This document shows, one piece after another, positions 9,016 to 18,190 of a stretch of DNA of 64,000 nucleotides; position 1 is the stretch's first letter; every line of letters begins with the position of its first letter. Made by a program: the position numbers and the translations under genes. The stretch covers positions 1 through 64,000 of the forward strand of contig NZ_JAOPWY010000038.1 in NCBI RefSeq assembly GCF_025965415.1, written 5' to 3'. Under the pieces are notes generated by a model. The model saw only the letters and a program-made list of their open reading frames with translations, did no database searches and was not told the origin of the DNA. The DNA comes from Nocardioides sp. GTDB lineage: Bacteria > Actinomycetota > Actinomycetes > Propionibacteriales > Nocardioidaceae.

Positions 9016-10571
9016 ACCTCACCCGGCTCTTCTTCTTCGGTGCCATCTTGGCCATCACGATCGGCATCACGATCTGGGCCTCGCGCCGCACCAGCACGAC
9101 CAGCGAGTTCTTCGCCGCTGGCCGCTCGGTCACCGGCCGGCAGAACGGGCTTGCCATTGCTGGCGACCTGATGTCGGCGGCAACGTTCCTCGGGTTCACC
9201 GGCCTCATCTACCTCGCCGGCTTCGACGGTTGGGTACTGGCGACGGCAGCCATCTTCTCGTTCCTGCTCATCTTGATGCTGTTCGCCGAGCGCATGCGCA
9301 ACGCCGGTCAGTACACGATGGCCGACGTGCTGTCGTTTCGGCTCTCCCGGCGCCCGGTGCGTGCCGCGGCCGCCAGCACGACGCTGGTGGTCGTGGTCTT
9401 CTACCTGATCGCCCAGCTGGTCGGAGCCGGTGTGCTCATCCGCGCACTCACCGGCCTCGACTTCACGGTGGCGGTCATCCTGACCGGCGCCGCCATGCTG
9501 GCCTACGTCGTCTTCGGGGGCATGCTCGCCACCACGTGGGTCCAGATCGTCAAGGCCGCCATGCTGCTCGCCGTGGGTGCTGCGATGTGCGTGTTCATCC
9601 TGTGGCAGTTCCACTTCAACGTCTTCGAGCTCTTCGACACCGCCGCCTCCAGGCACCCACTGGGAGACAACTACCTCGGCCCGGGCGGGTCCAACCCGAA
9701 CCCGCTGAACACACTGTCGGCCGGGCTCGCCTACGCGATCGGGACGGCCGCGCTGCCGCACATCCTGATCCGGTTCTTCACCGTCCCCGACGCGCAGGCT
9801 GCCCGACGTTCGGTCGGGTGGGCAGTCGGCCTCATCGGCGTCTTCTTCGTGATGACCTCGATCATCGGCTACGGCGCACGTGCCTTGTTGCCGACCGGGT
9901 CCGAGGAGGCCACCGCAGGCGGCAACCTCACCGCTCCGCTGCTGGCCCAGCACCTGGGCGGCGGCGAAGGGACCTTCGGTGGCGACGTGTTCATCGCCCT
10001 GGTCAGCGCCGTCGCGTTCGCGACCATCCTCGCGGTCGTCGCCGGACTGCTGCTCTCGGCGTCCGGCGCCATCTCCCACGACCTGTGGTTCAACGTGTTG
10101 AAGCCGGACGCCAGTGCAGCGGAGCGCGAAGGCACGACCGTGGCGCGTGTCGCCGCCCTGGCCGTCGGCGTGGTCGCGGTCGTGCTGACCATCGCCCTGG
10201 GCGACTCGCTCAACGTCGCCCTGCTGGTGGGACTCGCGCTCTCGATCGCAGCGAGCGCGAACTTCCCGGCTCTGGTCCTGTGCCTGGCCTGGCGCAGGTT
10301 CAACACCGTCGGCGCACTCGTGGGCATCTTCGGGGGTCTCATCGCATCGGTGACGCTCATCATCCTGGGACCGCAGGTCTGGCCTGGCGGACCCGAGGCT
10401 GCACCGTTCCCCCTCACGTTCCCGGTGCTGGTGTCGATCCCGGTCGGCTTCGCCTGCTGCGTCCTCGGCACGCTGCTGAGTCCGCGACGCGTGGAGGACG
10501 AGCAGACCTACTACGAGCTGCTCGTGCGGTCGCAGACCGGCATCGGCGCCGAGGCGCCCACCGCACACTGA
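9012..10571 (+). CDS. sodium:solute symporter family protein (ActP-like cation/carboxylate symporter)
   Basis: SEFFAAGRSVTGRQNGLAIAGDLMSAATFLGFTGLIY, many TM helices. Confidence 0.9.
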   Translation: MNLTRLFFFGAILAITIGITIWASRRTSTTSEFFAAGRSVTGRQNGLAIAGDLMSAATFLGFTGLIYLAGFDGWVLATAAIFSFLLILMLFAERMRNAGQYTMADVLSFRLSRRPVRAAAASTTLVVVVFYLIAQLVGAGVLIRALTGLDFTVAVILTGAAMLAYVVFGGMLATTWVQIVKAAMLLAVGAAMCVFILWQFHFNVFELFDTAASRHPLGDNYLGPGGSNPNPLNTLSAGLAYAIGTAALPHILIRFFTVPDAQAARRSVGWAVGLIGVFFVMTSIIGYGARALLPTGSEEATAGGNLTAPLLAQHLGGGEGTFGGDVFIALVSAVAFATILAVVAGLLLSASGAISHDLWFNVLKPDASAAEREGTTVARVAALAVGVVAVVLTIALGDSLNVALLVGLALSIAASANFPALVLCLAWRRFNTVGALVGIFGGLIASVTLIILGPQVWPGGPEAAPFPLTFPVLVSIPVGFACCVLGTLLSPRRVEDEQTYYELLVRSQTGIGAEAPTAH

Positions 10572-10585
10572 GCCGGGCAGTCGCG

Positions 10586-10622
10586 GCGAGGCCGAGCGAG
10601 CTGTTGGCTCGCTCGGCCTCGC
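10586..10622. terminator. strong hairpin, putative bidirectional terminator
   Basis: GCGAGGCCGAGCGAGC-TGTTG-GCTCGCTCGGCCTCGC, perfect 16-bp stem, 5-nt loop, between convergent genes. Confidence 0.8.
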
Positions 10623-10704
10623 TGGCGTTCGTCGCTGCCGACCGCTGACTGGTGGGTGGGACGCCGCAGGCCCGGGGACCAAGGTCCGGGACCCGAGCCC
10701 GGTC

Positions 10705-11166
10705 TCACGCCTGCGACTGGGCCTCTAGCTCGCCCAGGGGGCCGCGCAGGTCCTCGGGGATGGGGACGGTCGACTTGGCGGTGCGGTCGATGTAGACGTG
10801 GACCCACCGACCAGTGGCCGCGGCGGTGAGGGTCGGGTCAGGTCGTTCTCCGTCGAAGATGCCGATCTCGTAGACGACGCTGGAGTTGCCCAGGCGCTGG
10901 ACGCGCAGGCCGACGGTGACGTACCCGGGGAAGCTGAGCTCGGAGTGGAAGCGGCACGCCGACTCGGCCACGACCCCGATGACGGCCTTGTGGGCGAAGT
11001 CGCCGCCGGTGTGCTCGGCGATCCAGGTGTTGATCGTGGTGTCGAACAGCTCGTAGTACTTGGCGTTGTTGAGGTGTCCGTACATGTCGTTGTCGGACCA
11101 TCGCGTCAGGTGCGTCATGCGCACTGGGAAGGCCGACAGCGGACGCGGAGAAGGTTCGGTGCTCAT
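10705..11166 (-). CDS. acyl-CoA thioesterase (4-hydroxybenzoyl-CoA thioesterase/hotdog family)
   Basis: TRWSDNDMYGHLNNAKYYELFDTTINTWI motif. Confidence 0.88.
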   Translation of the reverse strand: MSTEPSPRPLSAFPVRMTHLTRWSDNDMYGHLNNAKYYELFDTTINTWIAEHTGGDFAHKAVIGVVAESACRFHSELSFPGYVTVGLRVQRLGNSSVVYEIGIFDGERPDPTLTAAATGRWVHVYIDRTAKSTVPIPEDLRGPLGELEAQSQA

Positions 11167-11182
11167 AGGACCTCTTTCGTTG

Positions 11183-11211
11183 TTGACACCTCGTGACGAC
11201 CGGCATAGTGT
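11183..11211 (+). promoter_or_regulatory. sigma70-type promoter TTGACA-N17-TAGTGT
   Basis: -35 TTGACA at 11183-11188, -10 TAGTGT at 11206-11211, upstream of coxG operon. Confidence 0.75.
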
Positions 11212-11213
11212 CA

Positions 11214-11235
11214 CTAACTAACGCTCATTAGTAAA
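11214..11235. promoter_or_regulatory. palindromic operator CTAACTAA-CGCTCA-TTAGTAAA (site 3)
   Basis: Matches sites 1 and 2; covers expected transcription start of the coxG operon. Confidence 0.72.
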
Positions 11236-11245
11236 GGAGAGACCG

Positions 11246-12031
11246 GTGCACCTCAGTAACACCTTCACCGTCAGCCTCCCCGTGGACCAGGCCTGGGCCA
11301 CGTTCCTCGACCTAGAACGCATCGCCCCCTGCCTGCCTGGCGCGGCGATCACTGATGTGGACGGCGACTCCTTCGAGGGCGGCGTCAAGATCAAGGTGGG
11401 ACCGATCTCCGCGCAGTACCGCGGCACCGGGACCTTCGTGGAGAAGGACGAGGCGGCGCATCGCGTGACCATCTCGGCCAAGGGCAAGGACGTCGGCGGT
11501 CAGGGAAACGCCGAGGCCACCATCGTGGCGACCCTGAGCCCCCAGGGCGATGGGACGCAGGTCAAGGTCGACACCGACCTCGACCTCTCCGGACGAGTGG
11601 CGCAGTTCGGCCGCGGGGTCATCAGCGACGTCACCGGACGGCTGATGACCCAGTTCGCCAAGAACCTCGAGGCCGAGATCAACGCCGGTTCGCTCGGCGC
11701 CGACGCCGAAGCTCGCTCGCAGGGCACCTCCGATGGCGAGTCCAAGCCGCGTCCGCGCCAGTCCCTCGACGACGTCGAGCCCCTCGATGTCGTCGGCAGC
11801 ATGGGTGACCTCGTGGCCAAGTACGCCCTTCCCGCGGCCGGTGCCCTCGTCCTTGCCGGGCTGGGTGTGGTCCTGCTGGGTCGCAAGAGCCGTGCCGGCA
11901 CCGCTCCGTTCGCCGGAGGCTTCGGTGGCGGGTTCGGAGGCGCTCCTGTCAACATCTTCCTCACCCTGCCCGCCCCTCTTCTCGCACCTGGCACCTACCC
12001 GGTCCTCCCTGACCTGCGAGTCGTCTCGTGA
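11246..12031 (+). CDS. coxG: CoxG-like SRPBCC protein (carbon monoxide dehydrogenase subunit G family)
   Basis: NTFTVSLPVDQAWATFLDLERIAPCLPGAAI...GGVKIKVGPISAQYRG; C-terminal TM segment. Confidence 0.88.
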   Translation: MHLSNTFTVSLPVDQAWATFLDLERIAPCLPGAAITDVDGDSFEGGVKIKVGPISAQYRGTGTFVEKDEAAHRVTISAKGKDVGGQGNAEATIVATLSPQGDGTQVKVDTDLDLSGRVAQFGRGVISDVTGRLMTQFAKNLEAEINAGSLGADAEARSQGTSDGESKPRPRQSLDDVEPLDVVGSMGDLVAKYALPAAGALVLAGLGVVLLGRKSRAGTAPFAGGFGGGFGGAPVNIFLTLPAPLLAPGTYPVLPDLRVVS

Positions 12032-12831
12032 GCACCATCAAGGTCGGCAACATCGCCGTCACGCCGCTGCTGGACGGCACTGGTCGCGAGTGCGCCCGGG
12101 ACGTGCTCCAGCGCGATGGCGACGCCAGCGCGTGGGACGAACACCCCGGAGAGACGGACGCCGACGGCGACCTGCGCCTCACCCTGGGTGGGTTCCTGGT
12201 GCGCACCGCAGACCGCGTGGTGCTGGTCGATGCGGGCGTCGGCACCATCGACAACGGCCGCTACCGAGGCGGACTGCTGCTGGAGCAGCTGCGCGAGCAG
12301 GGCCTGGACACAGGCGACGTCACCGACGTCGCCTTCACCCACCTGCACTTCGACCACGTCGGTTGGGCCACCCAGAAGGGCCAGGTCGTCTTCGAGAACG
12401 CCACCCACCACGTCCACTCTGCCGACTGGAACTTCTTCGTCGAGGACGTCGACAGCGACCCGGGGGCGGTGCGCAAGCTCGCTCCGCTCCAGGCACGCCT
12501 CGACCCGTTCGACGCCGGCAAGACACTGGCGCCCGGCCTCGATGCGCGACCCGCGGTGGGGCACACCCCCGGCTCGACGGTGTACGTGATCTCCGACGGG
12601 GGCGAACGACTGGTCCTGCTCGGCGACCTGGCGCACCACCCCCTCGAGCTCACCCAGGACGGATGGAGCTTCCACTTCGACCACTCGAAGGAGCAAGCGT
12701 CCGCCTCGCGTCGCGAGATCGTCGAGGAGTTCGCCGACACCGAGACGCTGCTGGCCGCTGGCCACTTCCCCTACCTGCGCCCCGGACGGCTCGCCGCCTC
12801 GGGCGATTCCCTGACCTGGAACACCCTCTGA
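12028..12831 (+). CDS. MBL-fold metallohydrolase
   Basis: TDVAFTHLHFDHVGW, GHTPGS, LLGDLAHH. Confidence 0.88.
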   Translation: MSTIKVGNIAVTPLLDGTGRECARDVLQRDGDASAWDEHPGETDADGDLRLTLGGFLVRTADRVVLVDAGVGTIDNGRYRGGLLLEQLREQGLDTGDVTDVAFTHLHFDHVGWATQKGQVVFENATHHVHSADWNFFVEDVDSDPGAVRKLAPLQARLDPFDAGKTLAPGLDARPAVGHTPGSTVYVISDGGERLVLLGDLAHHPLELTQDGWSFHFDHSKEQASASRREIVEEFADTETLLAAGHFPYLRPGRLAASGDSLTWNTL

Positions 12832-12844
12832 AGGAGAGACACAC

Positions 12845-13612
12845 ATGGACCTGAAGCTTCACGGAAAGAACGTGCTGGTCACGGGGGCCGGCAAGGGACT
12901 CGGTGCCGCCATCGGCCTCGCCTTCGCCCAGGAAGGCGCCAACGTCGCCTTCCACTACAACTCCTCTTCCGAGGGCGCCGAGAAGGCGGCCGCGCAGGCA
13001 CAGGAGCTCGGCGTCCAGGCCATCGCTGTCGGAGCCGACCTCACCGACCCGGCAGCGGTCACCGCCGCGGTGGACGACGTCAAGGAACGCCTGGGTGCGA
13101 TCGACATCCTCATCAACAACTCCGCTGCCACCCAGAGCAAACCGTTCCTGGAGACGACCGAGGACGACTGGGCACCCCAGATCGGGGTCACCGTCACCGG
13201 CACGCTCCGCGTCACCCAGGCCGTGGCCAAGCAGATGGTCGAGGCGGGCGTACAAGGCTCCATCGTCAGCCTCATGGGCGACTCCGGCCGCGTCGGTGAG
13301 TCCCGCCTCCTGGTGACCGCGACCACCCGGTCCACGACCGTCGGGCTGACCAAGTCGCTGGCCAAGGAGCTGGCACGCCACAAGATCCGCGCCAACGCGG
13401 TCTCGATCGCCCTGGTGCAGACGGGCAGCCTGGCCGAGCACACCGGCAACGCCGACGAGGAGAAGATGAAGCGCATCCTCTCGGCCTACCCGCTGCGTCG
13501 CCTCGGCACTCCCGAGGACGTCACCCCCACCATCCTGCTCCTCGCCTCCGACCTGTCGTCGTGGACCACTGGCCAGATCCTTTCGGTCAACGGCGGCTAC
13601 GCGATGCCATGA
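12845..13612 (+). CDS. SDR family oxidoreductase
   Basis: VLVTGAGKGLGAAIGLAFAQEGA, NNSAATQ; C-terminal SVNGGYAMP. Confidence 0.9.
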   Translation: MDLKLHGKNVLVTGAGKGLGAAIGLAFAQEGANVAFHYNSSSEGAEKAAAQAQELGVQAIAVGADLTDPAAVTAAVDDVKERLGAIDILINNSAATQSKPFLETTEDDWAPQIGVTVTGTLRVTQAVAKQMVEAGVQGSIVSLMGDSGRVGESRLLVTATTRSTTVGLTKSLAKELARHKIRANAVSIALVQTGSLAEHTGNADEEKMKRILSAYPLRRLGTPEDVTPTILLLASDLSSWTTGQILSVNGGYAMP

Positions 13613-15954
13613 GCAGCACTCGAGGCGCCACCGACCATGACGCACCCACCGGTGCGAAGGGACGCACCGTCCCCCGCAAGGAGGACCTGCGACTGATCAC
13701 CGGGCGAGGAAACTTCGTCTCGGACATCGAGCTGCCGCGCATGAAGCACGTCGCGTTCCTGCGTAGCCCGTACGGCCACGCCCACGTCACCGGCCGCGAC
13801 ACGAGTCGCGTCGGCGATGCGGCAGACGCCGTCTTCACCGGCGCGTCCCCGGAGTTCCAGGACATCTGCCTGCGAGCCCTCTCGGCGCTGCCGACCTACA
13901 TCGAGACCCCGCAGCCGCTCCTGGCCAGGGACAAGGTCCGCTTTGCCGGCGAGCCGGTGGCCGCCGTCGTCGCCGCCGACCGCTACCGCGCCGAGGACGC
14001 GCTCGAGCTCATCGACATCGACTACGACCCCTTGCCGGCCACCGTCACCGCGTGGCACAAGCCTGAGGTGCCCGTCCACGACGAAGCACCCGACAACGTG
14101 CTCCTTCAGCGCGAGTTCGAGGCCGGCGACGTCGACCAGGCGTTCAAGGACTCAGCCGTGGTGGTGGAGCGTGAGCTCACCACCAACCGCCACGCGGGCA
14201 ACCCGATGGAGTGCCGCGCCGGGGTTGCCCTGTGGGACCGCACGGGGGAGAAGCTCACCTTCTGGTCCGGCACCCAGGTCCCGCACCTGGTCCGCAACAT
14301 GGTGGCCGAGCTGCTCGGCATGTCCGAGGGCAACGTTCGCGTGATCGCCCCCGACGTGGGAGGCGGGTTCGGCACCAAGGCCGTGCTGTACCCAGAGGAC
14401 GTCGCACTGTGCGTGATGGCGCGGACCATGCCGGGCACGGCCCTGAAGTGGGTCGAGGACCGCAGTGAGCACCTGCAGGCTGCCGCTCACGCCCGCGACC
14501 ACCGCTACCTGATGAAGGTCGGGTTCTCCGAGGAGGGCAAGATCACCGCCGTCCAGGGTGACATCACCTGCAACATCGGCGCGTACTCGGTCTACCCCTG
14601 GACGGCCGGCATCGAACCGCTGATGGCAGGCGGCCTGCTCACCGGCCCCTACATGGTCGACAACTACCGGTGCGTCACCCGCGGGGTCACCACCAACACC
14701 GCCTACGCCGGCCCGTACCGCGGCGTCGCTCGCCCGGCCACGGTCTTCGCGATGGAGACGATGCTGAACCTGGGGGCTGCCGAGCTCGGCCTGACCGATC
14801 TGGAGATCCGCCGGATCAACCTCATCCCCGAGGACGCGATCCCCTACCGGATGCCGTCACGGCTGGTCGACGACTCAGGCTGGTACTCCCGCGCCCTGGA
14901 GCAGTGCGTCGAGACCATCGGCTACGACGACTTCCTCGTCGAGCAGCAGCGACGCAAGGACGATGACGAGAACCCCATCGGCATCGGGTTCGCCTGCTAC
15001 AACGAGCTCACCGGCCTCGGCCGCGCGGCCGCGGCCGGCCCCCGGATGCCGTTCCGTACGGGTCACGACGCGTGCACGGTGCGCGCCGAGATCGACGGAA
15101 GCATCACCGTGCAGTCCGGTGTGACCAGCCAGGGTCAGGGCCTGGAGACCACCATGGCGCAGGTCGTCGCGGACGCCGTCGGCGTCGACTACGACGACGT
15201 CAACGTCCGCATCGGCGACACCAACGAGTCGCTGTGGGGCTTCGGTGCGTTCTCCTCGCGCCAAGCCGTCATCGGCGGCGGCGCCGCCCACACCAGCGGC
15301 GAGGCGCTGCGCGAGCAGATCCTCAAGCTCGGAGCAGCGGTCTACGAGCTCCCCCAAGAGGAGCTCCGCATGGAACGCGGACGAGTGCTGCACACCGTCA
15401 AGGGCGACATCGGCAGCCTCGCCGAGCTCGCCCGTATCGCCTACATGGAGTCCAACCGGCTCCCGCCCGGGTTCGAGCCCGGCCTGCAGGTCACCCGGTT
15501 CTACGACCCCATCCGCGGGGCGTTCTCCGCCGGCGCCCAGGTCGCGATCATCGAGGTCGAGAAGAGCTCAGGCATGCTCAACATCCTCAAGTGGGTGTGC
15601 GTCGAGGACGCCGGCAACGTGATCAACCCTCAGGTCGTCGACGGTCAGATCGCCGGCTCCATCGCCCAGGGTCTCGGCGGCACCATGTACGAGCACCTGG
15701 TCTACGACGAGCGCGGCAACCTCAGCACCGGCACCCTGCTGGACTACCTGATGCCGACCAGCCACGAGGTCCCTGAGCTCCACATCGGCCACCTGTCCAA
15801 GCCCGCCGACAACCCGCTCGGCGTACGCGGTGTCGGCGAGGGCGGGACGCTGGGCCCGAACGCGGTGGTGGCCGGCGCCATCCACAACGCCCTCTCGGTC
15901 GAGATGCGACACCTGCCGATCACGCCGGGCCGAGTCTGGGAGGCCATCCAGTGA
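13609..15954 (+). CDS. xanthine dehydrogenase/CoxL-family molybdopterin-binding large subunit
   Basis: VPRKEDLRLITGRGNFVSDIELPRMKHVAFLRSPYGHA, GGGFGTKAVLYPEDV, GPYRGVARPATVFAMET, GVGEGGTLGPNA. Confidence 0.92.
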   Translation: MSSTRGATDHDAPTGAKGRTVPRKEDLRLITGRGNFVSDIELPRMKHVAFLRSPYGHAHVTGRDTSRVGDAADAVFTGASPEFQDICLRALSALPTYIETPQPLLARDKVRFAGEPVAAVVAADRYRAEDALELIDIDYDPLPATVTAWHKPEVPVHDEAPDNVLLQREFEAGDVDQAFKDSAVVVERELTTNRHAGNPMECRAGVALWDRTGEKLTFWSGTQVPHLVRNMVAELLGMSEGNVRVIAPDVGGGFGTKAVLYPEDVALCVMARTMPGTALKWVEDRSEHLQAAAHARDHRYLMKVGFSEEGKITAVQGDITCNIGAYSVYPWTAGIEPLMAGGLLTGPYMVDNYRCVTRGVTTNTAYAGPYRGVARPATVFAMETMLNLGAAELGLTDLEIRRINLIPEDAIPYRMPSRLVDDSGWYSRALEQCVETIGYDDFLVEQQRRKDDDENPIGIGFACYNELTGLGRAAAAGPRMPFRTGHDACTVRAEIDGSITVQSGVTSQGQGLETTMAQVVADAVGVDYDDVNVRIGDTNESLWGFGAFSSRQAVIGGGAAHTSGEALREQILKLGAAVYELPQEELRMERGRVLHTVKGDIGSLAELARIAYMESNRLPPGFEPGLQVTRFYDPIRGAFSAGAQVAIIEVEKSSGMLNILKWVCVEDAGNVINPQVVDGQIAGSIAQGLGGTMYEHLVYDERGNLSTGTLLDYLMPTSHEVPELHIGHLSKPADNPLGVRGVGEGGTLGPNAVVAGAIHNALSVEMRHLPITPGRVWEAIQ

Positions 15955-16685
15955 TCGTCTCGACCGATCTCGGTGAGCAGCTGTGGCAGCTGTCCATCGA
16001 CCGCCACGACCGGCGCAACGCCCTCGACATCGACCACCTCGACCAGCTGCACGACCAGTTCGCCGCGGCGCTCCACGCCGGTGCCCGGTGCGTGGTCGTC
16101 ACCGGTGAGGGAACGACGTTCAGCGCTGGCGCAGACCTCGACAGCGTCTACGACGACACCTTCACGACCGCTCTCTACCGCACGCTCGGAGCGATCACCG
16201 ACGCCCCCGTCCCGGTCATCGCCGCCATGAACGGACCTGCCGTTGGTGCCGGCGCGCAGCTCGCCATCGCATGCGACCTACGCGTCGGCGGCGACCGGGC
16301 GTTCTTCACCATCCCCACCGCCCGCAACGGCCTGGCCGTCGACAGCTGGACCATCCGACGGCTCGCCCTGCTGACCAACGGCGCCGTGGCCCGCAACCTG
16401 CTCATCGGCGCCGCCACGCTCACTGTCGACCTCGCCCGACAGCTCGGTCTGATCGGGCGGGCCGGCGGCCTCGACGAGGCCATCGCGTGGGGCCGCGACA
16501 TCGTCTCCATGGCACCCCTGAGCCTCGCGCACAGCAAGCGTGCCCTCGAGGTGCTGCTCGAACCAGACGTCGACGGCGCCGCAGAGCTCGAGAATCTCTT
16601 CGATGAGTGCTGGGCCAGCGACGACGTCGCTGAAGGCCGCTTGGCGCGCACCGAAGGCCGCACGCCCGTCTTCGAGGGAAAGTGA
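15951..16685 (+). CDS. enoyl-CoA hydratase/isomerase family protein
   Basis: DRHDRRNALDIDHLDQLHDQF, FSAGADLDSV, MNGPAVGAGAQLAIACDLRV. Confidence 0.9.
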   Translation: MIVSTDLGEQLWQLSIDRHDRRNALDIDHLDQLHDQFAAALHAGARCVVVTGEGTTFSAGADLDSVYDDTFTTALYRTLGAITDAPVPVIAAMNGPAVGAGAQLAIACDLRVGGDRAFFTIPTARNGLAVDSWTIRRLALLTNGAVARNLLIGAATLTVDLARQLGLIGRAGGLDEAIAWGRDIVSMAPLSLAHSKRALEVLLEPDVDGAAELENLFDECWASDDVAEGRLARTEGRTPVFEGK

Positions 16686-16692
16686 GACACCG

Positions 16693-17538
16693 ATGAAGGC
16701 CGCTCCATTCGACTACGTCCGCGTGGACAGCATCGCCGGATGCGTCCGGGCGCTGCAGGAGGCCGACGGCGACGGCAAGATCATCGCCGGCGGCCAGAGC
16801 CTGGCCCCTGTCCTGGCGATGCGCCTGGCACGGCCCTCCCTGCTGGTCGACATCAACCGCATCCCCGGCATCGCGGCCATCGAGCACCGCGACGACGAGC
16901 TCAGAATGGGCGCCCTGGTCCGCCACGCCGACCTGCTCGAGCAGCAGCACTCACCGCTCCTGGCCGCGGCAGCCAGGTGGATCGGCCACCCCGCCATCCG
17001 CTCCCGCGGAACACTGGGCGGCAGCATCGCTCACTCCGACCCCAGCGCCGAGTGGCCGGTCGTCGCAGCCGCGCTGGAGGCGAGGCTGACCGTCCACGGC
17101 CCATCGGGATCACGCGAGGCCGCTGCCGGCGACTTCTTCCTCGGGCCCCTCGAGCCCGACCTGCAGACCGACGAGGTCCTGGTCCGCGTCGACATGCCGA
17201 TCCCCGAGGCATGGGGCTTCGCCGAGCTCTCCCGTCGCCATGGAGACTTCGGGCTCGTCATGGCCGTCACCGCTCAGGTCCACGGCACGTGGCGCGTGGC
17301 GATCGGTGGGATCGCCGGTGTGCCACTGCGCGTGCCCGAGGCCGAGGCGCTGCTCAACGACACCACGAGCCCCGAGAACGTTCGGGCAGCGGCGCAGGCG
17401 GCTGCCGCGGCCGTCAGTCCCGGCGACGACCTCCATGCCTCGAGCCGGTACCGCAGCGCCATGGTCGAGGAGTATGCGCACCGCTCGATCACCCAGGCAC
17501 TCACCCAAGCCACCGCTCGCCCGGTAGGAGTCAGCTGA
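16693..17538 (+). CDS. FAD-binding subunit of molybdenum hydroxylase (CoxM-like)
   Basis: IIAGGQSLAPVLAMRLARPSLLVDINRI, AIRSRGTLGGSIAHSDPSAEWP. Confidence 0.92.
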   Translation: MKAAPFDYVRVDSIAGCVRALQEADGDGKIIAGGQSLAPVLAMRLARPSLLVDINRIPGIAAIEHRDDELRMGALVRHADLLEQQHSPLLAAAARWIGHPAIRSRGTLGGSIAHSDPSAEWPVVAAALEARLTVHGPSGSREAAAGDFFLGPLEPDLQTDEVLVRVDMPIPEAWGFAELSRRHGDFGLVMAVTAQVHGTWRVAIGGIAGVPLRVPEAEALLNDTTSPENVRAAAQAAAAAVSPGDDLHASSRYRSAMVEEYAHRSITQALTQATARPVGVS

Positions 17539-18131
17539 TGCAGGTCAACATGTCAGTCAACGGCACCCACGCCACCGTCGACGTCGAGCCACGCAGGACC
17601 CTCGCCGATGCGCTCCGCGAGGACCTCGGCCTGACCGGGACCCACCTCGGCTGTGAGCACGGCGTCTGCGGCGCCTGCACCGTCATGGTCGACGGGCAAC
17701 CCGTTCGCGCCTGCCTGATGTTCGCTGTGCAGGCCGACGGCGCCTCCGTCACCACCATCGAGGGCCTCGCCTCCGACAGCGGCGAGCTGCACGCCGTACA
17801 GAAGGCGTTCTGCGACAAGCACGGCCTGCAGTGCGGCTTCTGCACCCCTGGCATGCTCATCTCTGCGCTCGACCTGCTGCACCGCGAGGAGAAGCCTTCA
17901 CGCGAGCGGATCCGCGAGGAGATGTCCGGAAACATCTGCCGCTGCACCGGCTACGTCGGCATCGTCGACGCCGTGGAGCAGGCCGCCCAGGAGCTGGCCG
18001 ACTGGAACAACGCCGGTCCCAGCGACACCACCGAGGACTCGACCGACGTCGCCAGCGCCGGGCAGACGGAGGACGCTGGCACGCCTGGACGAGGCGCCCA
18101 CGTCCACACAAGCTCGACAGGGACCGCGTGA
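17538..18131 (+). CDS. [2Fe-2S] subunit of molybdenum hydroxylase (CoxS-like)
   Basis: GTHLGCEHGVCGACTVMVDGQPVRAC, LQCGFCTPGMLISA, GNICRCTGYVGIVDAV. Confidence 0.93.
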   Translation: MQVNMSVNGTHATVDVEPRRTLADALREDLGLTGTHLGCEHGVCGACTVMVDGQPVRACLMFAVQADGASVTTIEGLASDSGELHAVQKAFCDKHGLQCGFCTPGMLISALDLLHREEKPSRERIREEMSGNICRCTGYVGIVDAVEQAAQELADWNNAGPSDTTEDSTDVASAGQTEDAGTPGRGAHVHTSSTGTA

Positions 18132-18190
18132 TCGCGACTGCCCGCACGGGGCCGGCGGCTCCGACTCCCCCCGGGGACCCGGCACCCAGG

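Noticed and set aside
8982-10682. 566-aa minus-strand ORF
   Set aside because: Antisense to the SSS symporter.
13609-18131. Annotation as aerobic carbon monoxide dehydrogenase
   Set aside because: Large subunit has GPYRGVARP rather than the form-I CODH AYRCSFR loop, and neighbours point to acyl-CoA/organic acid catabolism.
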